Notes under the pieces: model-generated | The model's input: the letters and a program-made list of their open reading frames with translations, nothing else | Databases searched by the model: none | What the model was told of the DNA's origin: nothing | Made by a program: the position numbers and the translations under genes | Assembly (NCBI RefSeq): GCF_937949835.1 | Contig: NZ_CALEDC010000455.1 | Span: forward strand, 1 to 10,130 | DNA: 10,130 bases | Source: an uncultured Campylobacter sp. | Lineage (GTDB): Bacteria > Campylobacterota > Campylobacteria > Campylobacterales > Campylobacteraceae | Direction of reading: 5' to 3' | Shown: one piece after another, positions 6,965 through 10,130 of the stretch | How positions within the stretch are numbered: the first letter of the stretch is position 1 | Layout: the number at the start of each line of letters is the position of its first letter

Positions 6965-8181
6965 TGGCGGGTTCTATAGATTATTCGCAGTATCAAGTTG
7001 ACGCTTCTACGCTGGATTTTAAGCAGCGAGATAGGCTAAATAAATATCTGGAATTTCTAATCCAAAACGGCGGTAGCGACCTTCACATTAAATCAGGCGC
7101 GGTCATCAGAGGTCGTATCCACGGCGAGCTAGTAAAATTTAGTAAAACGCCATTTTTGAAAGAAGACGCGATGACGCTAGCTAAGGAGCTTCTCATCACG
7201 CGCTTTCCTGAGCTTATCGAGAAAAAGAGCGTGGATTTTACCTACAAGCTAAACGAAGATTATCGCTTCCGCGTTAATATTTTCTTTCAGATCGACGGTA
7301 TCAGCGCGGTTTTCCGAACGATCCCGGTTAAAATTCCAGAGATCGACGATCTAGGTCTACCGCCTTCGATTAAAGATATTTGCGACACTGCTATGCGCGG
7401 CGTCGTGCTACTTACGGGACCTACGGGAAGCGGAAAGACGACCACGATCGCAAGCATGATCAATCGCATAAATAGGCAAAGAACCAGCCACGTCGTTACG
7501 ATTGAAGACCCCGTGGAGTTCGTTTTCAAAGACGATAAATGCATTATCAATCAGCGCGCTATTGGTGAGGACTGCAATAACTTCGCCGATTCGCTTCGCG
7601 CTGCGCTGCGAGAGGATCCAGACGTCATATTTGTGGGCGAGATGCGCGATTTAGAGACGATCGAGACCGCACTTCACGCCGCAGAAACGGGCCACTTAGT
7701 GTTTTCGACGGTGCATACCATTGATGCGAAAGAGACGGTAAACCGCATTATCGCGATGTTTGAGCAGGCCGAACAGGAGCGTATCCGAATGACGCTCGCG
7801 TCCGTCTTAGAGGCGGTCATATCTCAGCGCCTTGCCCGTACTATCGAGGGAAAGCGCGTAGCCGTCGTTGAAATTCTACGCAAAAACACCCGTATTAAGG
7901 ATATGATACTTGATGCGCGCGACGATGAAATTCCAGACGCGATCGCCGATGGTCGCAACACCTACGGCATGCAGACCTTCGATCAGCACCTGCTCGATCT
8001 TTACAGAGATGGCATCATTACTCGCGAGGAGGCGCTGGATAAGGCCTCTAAGCGAAACGACCTCGATCTACAGATCAAAAACGTCGATCTTGCCAAAAAA
8101 AGGGATTTGGCAGCAGAATCCGGAGAGAGCGCCGAAGAGATGCTCGCCGGCGAAGTCGTACAGCTAAAAGAGATCCGCTAA
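6961..8181 (+). CDS. pilT: Type IV pilus retraction ATPase, PilT/PilU family
   Basis: This is a hexameric cytoplasmic ATPase of the secretion/pilus superfamily that depolymerises type IV pili for twitching, attachment or DNA uptake. The 406 residues hold an N-terminal PAS-like part with GGSDLHIKSG (37-46) and YRFRVNIFFQ (101-110). The motor follows: Walker A GPTGSGKT (153-160), Asp box TIEDPVEF (180-187), Walker B DPDVIFVGEMRD (219-230) and His box TGHLVFSTVHT (243-253). Where PilT usually has AIRNLIRE, this protein reads NTRIKDMILDA (309-319). The following MQTFDQHLLDLYRDGIITREEAL and KRNDLDLQI recall PilU, so pilU is a serious alternative to the symbol given. ATG at 6961 overlaps the tal stop; AAGGAG lies at 6953-6958. 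ATG at 6964 is an alternative start. No other pilus gene is in view. Confidence 0.9.
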   Translation: MMAGSIDYSQYQVDASTLDFKQRDRLNKYLEFLIQNGGSDLHIKSGAVIRGRIHGELVKFSKTPFLKEDAMTLAKELLITRFPELIEKKSVDFTYKLNEDYRFRVNIFFQIDGISAVFRTIPVKIPEIDDLGLPPSIKDICDTAMRGVVLLTGPTGSGKTTTIASMINRINRQRTSHVVTIEDPVEFVFKDDKCIINQRAIGEDCNNFADSLRAALREDPDVIFVGEMRDLETIETALHAAETGHLVFSTVHTIDAKETVNRIIAMFEQAEQERIRMTLASVLEAVISQRLARTIEGKRVAVVEILRKNTRIKDMILDARDDEIPDAIADGRNTYGMQTFDQHLLDLYRDGIITREEALDKASKRNDLDLQIKNVDLAKKRDLAAESGESAEEMLAGEVVQLKEIR

Positions 8182-8225
8182 GTCGCAAATTTTAAAATTC
8201 TAAATTTTGCAATTTAAAATTTTAA

Positions 8226-8287
8226 AGAATTCTGCCTGCTGCCGCGCAGGCGGAATTCTATTCGCTTGCCCGCTGCTACGCGGGCAA
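8226..8287. repeat. Two related tandem hairpins downstream of the pilus ATPase gene
   Basis: The first hairpin pairs 8226-8239 with 8246-8259 (14 bp, one G-U, loop TGCCGC). The second pairs 8266-8273 with 8280-8287 (8 bp, loop TGCTAC). Their 18-base cores, GCCTGC/GCAGGC and GCCCGC/GCGGGC around similar loops, differ at four positions. Two of those form a compensatory change, a T-A pair in one and a C-G pair in the other. Neither is followed by a T-run on the plus strand, so they are weak as classical terminators there. They could stabilise the 3' end of the upstream mRNA, and in the minus direction the first is followed by T-rich DNA. Surrounding bases from 8182 are AT-rich with no gene. Confidence 0.7.
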
Positions 8288-8413
8288 ATACTATGTTAAA
8301 TTTCATTTTAAAAATTTAAAATTCTGATCAAAATTCTATGTTGAGCGCTCGTTTGAAATTCCCATTCATTTAATCTTTTAATCTTTAATAAACAAAATTT
8401 CAACCAAATTTCA

Positions 8414-8426
8414 GGGGGGGGGGGGG
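8414..8426 (+). repeat. Poly-G tract of 13 bases (candidate phase-variation switch)
   Basis: Thirteen consecutive G residues lie outside any coding frame and directly abut a TATAAT -10 box. Long G/C homopolymers are the classic contingency loci of Campylobacter, changing length by slipped-strand mispairing. Here a length change would alter the spacing between the -10 box and all upstream promoter contacts, as in Neisseria porA and opc promoters. Three TTTAAT(C/A) units at 8369-8390 form T-rich phased DNA upstream. Confidence 0.85.
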
Positions 8427-8432
8427 TATAAT
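8427..8432 (+). promoter_or_regulatory. -10 box abutting the poly-G tract, promoter of the small basic gene
   Basis: TATAAT is a perfect -10 hexamer immediately 3' of the G13 run. A start near 8439-8440 would give a leader of about 23 bases containing the AAGGAG ribosome binding site at 8451-8456. The bases where a -35 would be expected (about 8404-8409) do not match TTGACA. G residues occupy the spacer, so promoter strength should depend on tract length. Confidence 0.7.
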
Positions 8433-8462
8433 TACGTATATTTTTTCTATAAGGAGCAGGAA

Positions 8463-8567
8463 ATGCCAGTTAAGAACCGAATGAGTTCCAACAAAACAAA
8501 AAAGGCAGGATGCTTTAGAACTCCCGCCCAAAAAGCGGGCGATAAAAAGCGCCGCAAAAGGAAATAA
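8463..8567 (+). CDS. Unrecognised 34-residue basic protein
   Basis: A 34-codon frame begins MPVKNRMSSNKTKK and ends KKRRKRK before a TAA. I do not recognise it. It is strongly basic (12 Lys and 5 Arg, one Asp, no Glu) with a single cysteine, no hydrophobic segment and no signal peptide. The composition suggests RNA, DNA or ribosome association, but nothing proves it. Support for coding comes from the AAGGAG at 8451-8456 six bases before the ATG, the perfect -10 box upstream and the strong terminator downstream, all sized for one short transcript of about 200 bases. It is not ribosomal protein L34, L36, S21 or THX as I know them. Expression may vary with the G13 tract. An alternative is a regulatory RNA with an incidental frame. 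Confidence 0.65.
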   Translation: MPVKNRMSSNKTKKAGCFRTPAQKAGDKKRRKRK

Positions 8568-8596
8568 TCTCGCGCCGTATTTGGTCGCGAAATTTA

Positions 8597-8638
8597 TCTA
8601 AAAAGCGCTGAGGTCTTAATGCTTCGGCGCTTTTTAGA
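8597..8638 (+). terminator. Strong intrinsic terminator after the small basic gene
   Basis: A 17-bp stem pairs 8597-8613 with 8622-8638 around the loop TCTTAATG, with two G-U pairs. The 3' arm contains GGCGC followed by TTTTT, and the 5' arm has the matching AAAAA, so the hairpin could terminate in both directions. It separates the small gene from the membrane protein gene at 8700. The latter therefore probably has its own promoter; only weak TAAAAT hexamers at 8667-8672 and 8675-8680 were seen. Confidence 0.85.
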
Positions 8639-8699
8639 ATTTAAATCGCGCAAGCGATCAAATGAATAAAATTTTAAAATTTCATCGCAAGAGAATTTT

Positions 8700-9281
8700 A
8701 TGAAATATGAAATAATCGATGTCCATACCGCGCTAGAGGTCGTTTTTAAAAATTTTAAATGGGCGCTACTCATTGGAATTTTGCTGTTACCATCAGGCGT
8801 GGGTGCCGTGATTTTAGTGCTTTTGCCGTTTCAAAGCATTTTGATCTACAACAAAAACAAAAGATACCTGATCGATATGCAAACGGGTAAAATCACTTTC
8901 CCTAGAAGCGACGTTGAAAATAGCATTGTAGCCGTTTTGCTCTGCGCGCCGTATTGGAATTTAATGCGAAGCAAAACCGTCACGGCAGATCAAATCGAGG
9001 ATATGCGCTTAGAGAAAAAAGAGGTAAAAAGCGCCAATATTTTTAAAATTTTCCTAGCGGTGATTAAATTTTTTAGGATGAGCTCCAAAAATGCTAAAAC
9101 AGCTAGATTGGGGCGGCGCATTAATGATATCCAAACAAGATATTATCTCTACGTCTTTGGAAGCTTCGGCTCGACGGGATTATATTTTTACGACAAACAA
9201 AAGCGCGACGAAGTACGCAACGCCATACGAGAATGCGTACTTAAATTTAGCGCCAAAAATATAGATAGGAATTTATTCTGA
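8700..9281 (+). CDS. Membrane-anchored protein of unknown function, possible PH-like domain
   Basis: This 193-residue protein is not one I can name. Residues 22-50 form a long hydrophobic stretch with a central Pro-Ser-Gly, either one transmembrane helix or a tight helical hairpin. The rest alternates predicted strands (RYLIDMQTGKITFPRSD at 55-71, TRYYLYVFGSFGSTGLYFY at 146-164) with a final helix (KQKRDEVRNAIRECV, 166-180). That layout, strands and then one C-terminal helix after a membrane anchor, resembles bacterial PH-like domains; this is inference from pattern only. The start ATG follows AAGAGA at 8689-8694. Base use is more AT-rich than in the array to the left. The stop lies one base before the next gene, which suggests they work together. 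Confidence 0.8.
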   Translation: MKYEIIDVHTALEVVFKNFKWALLIGILLLPSGVGAVILVLLPFQSILIYNKNKRYLIDMQTGKITFPRSDVENSIVAVLLCAPYWNLMRSKTVTADQIEDMRLEKKEVKSANIFKIFLAVIKFFRMSSKNAKTARLGRRINDIQTRYYLYVFGSFGSTGLYFYDKQKRDEVRNAIRECVLKFSAKNIDRNLF

Positions 9282-9282
9282 G

Positions 9283-10130
9283 ATGATAATTATAAATCGA
9301 ATGTTTTCGGGCGGTTATTTGAACGAGAGCTTGGGGCACGAAATCATCAATCTTTTTAAGGCAGATAACGGCAGGCACTACATCTATGTAAATCCTTACG
9401 GCACGATAAACGAGGATGCGAAGGACGCACACAAAGTCCTTTTAGTACGTGCCATCTCGAAACACTGTTTTGAAATTTTAGCTCGCGCTAGCGAGTTAAA
9501 ACTGCTTTTGAGCGATGAACTTTTTGCTAGCGGCAGAAAGCGCGGCGCTAAAGAGGAGCTTAAAAGACAATCCGAAATGATTGAAGCACAAAATATCACT
9601 TACGGCGGTGTGCCTCTAAACGAGCTATTTGAAAGCGAAAACGATAGCCCCAATGCGGCGTATATAACATTTGAGACGTCGAATTTTAAAAAACCAAAAT
9701 TTAAATTTTACATCGTTGATGACGAGAAATTGATAGACGAAACGCATTTTTTAGTGCCATTTAAATTTTCCTCGCAATCTTTGAAGCAATATGTCCGCCA
9801 CGAAAGCGTGCTGGATAAAATTTTCGTGCCCGAGCTTTGGCAGAGCGGCGACACTGCGAAACGGATTAAACGAGATGAAATTTTAAATTTTAAAGCTAAA
9901 GAGCAAAATATCTTAGAGATAATCGGCAAAATGGACGATGAGTTAAGCTTTTCAAATTGGATAGTCTATTATCTGCGAAACGATGCGAAGCTATTTTTAA
10001 AATTTGCAAGTGAAATTTTACGGCTAAACGTAAGTGAAGATGCGCAAATTTTAAGAGAATACAAAAATATAGATATTTTCATCAAAGATCAAAACCACGC
10101 AATCGTCATCGAAAATAAGATCAAATCCGG
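9283..10130 (+). CDS. Large protein with a PD-(D/E)XK nuclease motif (3' end outside window)
   Basis: An open frame of 282 codons starts at ATG 9283 and has no stop before the window ends. Near the edge it reads NIDIFIKDQN then AIVIENKIK. This places Asp263 and the Glu276-Asn-Lys278 triad on two strands, the signature of PD-(D/E)XK nucleases, most like the PDDEXK_4 type with its IENKI sequence. The helix at about 217-246 (DELSFSNWIVYYLRN) fits the preceding helix with a conserved Glu. Residues 1-210 form a separate N-terminal region opening MIINRMFSGGYLNESLGHEI that I cannot assign. There is no signal peptide or membrane segment, so it is cytoplasmic. AGGAA at about 9266-9270 is a distant ribosome binding site, so coupling with the upstream gene is likely. 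A restriction or phage-defence role is possible, not shown. Confidence 0.8.
   Translation, partial: MIIINRMFSGGYLNESLGHEIINLFKADNGRHYIYVNPYGTINEDAKDAHKVLLVRAISKHCFEILARASELKLLLSDELFASGRKRGAKEELKRQSEMIEAQNITYGGVPLNELFESENDSPNAAYITFETSNFKKPKFKFYIVDDEKLIDETHFLVPFKFSSQSLKQYVRHESVLDKIFVPELWQSGDTAKRIKRDEILNFKAKEQNILEIIGKMDDELSFSNWIVYYLRNDAKLFLKFASEILRLNVSEDAQILREYKNIDIFIKDQNHAIVIENKIKS

Noticed and set aside
8226..8287. CRISPR-like or T-run terminator reading of the tandem hairpins
   Set aside because: There are only two diverged copies with no spacer pattern, and neither hairpin is followed by a T-run on the plus strand.
8645..8658. Small hairpin ATCGC/GCGAT with a GCAA loop
   Set aside because: A 5-bp stem is easily expected by chance, and it sits after the strong terminator with no clear role.

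Overview
The window looks like a chromosomal segment of a Campylobacter or a close Campylobacterota relative. The evidence is the gene neighbourhood (surE, lpxB, greA, serB and tal close together, as I recall for C. jejuni), dense AAATTT/AAAATTTT words in coding and non-coding DNA, TATAAT-type -10 boxes with little visible -35, and a long poly-G tract. The coding DNA is fairly GC-rich for the genus, which points away from C. jejuni towards an oral or higher-GC species. The species assignment is inference.

Layout. On the minus strand at the left are surE (32-811) and the first codons of a probable ThiF/TcdA-family gene (1-39). An AT-rich stretch without genes follows (812-1226), then a small lipoprotein gene (1227-1727). 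From a divergent promoter pair at about 1749-1771, a tight plus-strand array runs to 8181: lpxB, greA, argC, an LpxH-like metallophosphoesterase, serB, tal and a pilT/pilU-type ATPase. Several of these genes touch or overlap. Their functions are mixed: lipid A synthesis, transcript cleavage, arginine and serine synthesis, the pentose phosphate pathway and pilus retraction. This looks like a housekeeping cluster rather than a single pathway. The clearest pathway pair is lpxB with the LpxH-like enzyme, which would catalyse consecutive steps of lipid A synthesis.

From 8182 onward the character changes. A pair of related hairpins (8226-8287) is followed by a run of 13 G directly abutting a perfect TATAAT. 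That promoter drives an unrecognised 34-codon basic protein gene (8463-8567), closed by a strong terminator hairpin (8597-8638). Together these form a compact, self-contained unit that may be phase-variable. Next come a membrane protein with a possible PH-like soluble part (8700-9281) and, one base later, a long protein that reaches a PD-(D/E)XK nuclease motif just before the window ends (9283-10130, incomplete). The right-hand 1.9 kb is the best candidate here for an accessory or undescribed system.
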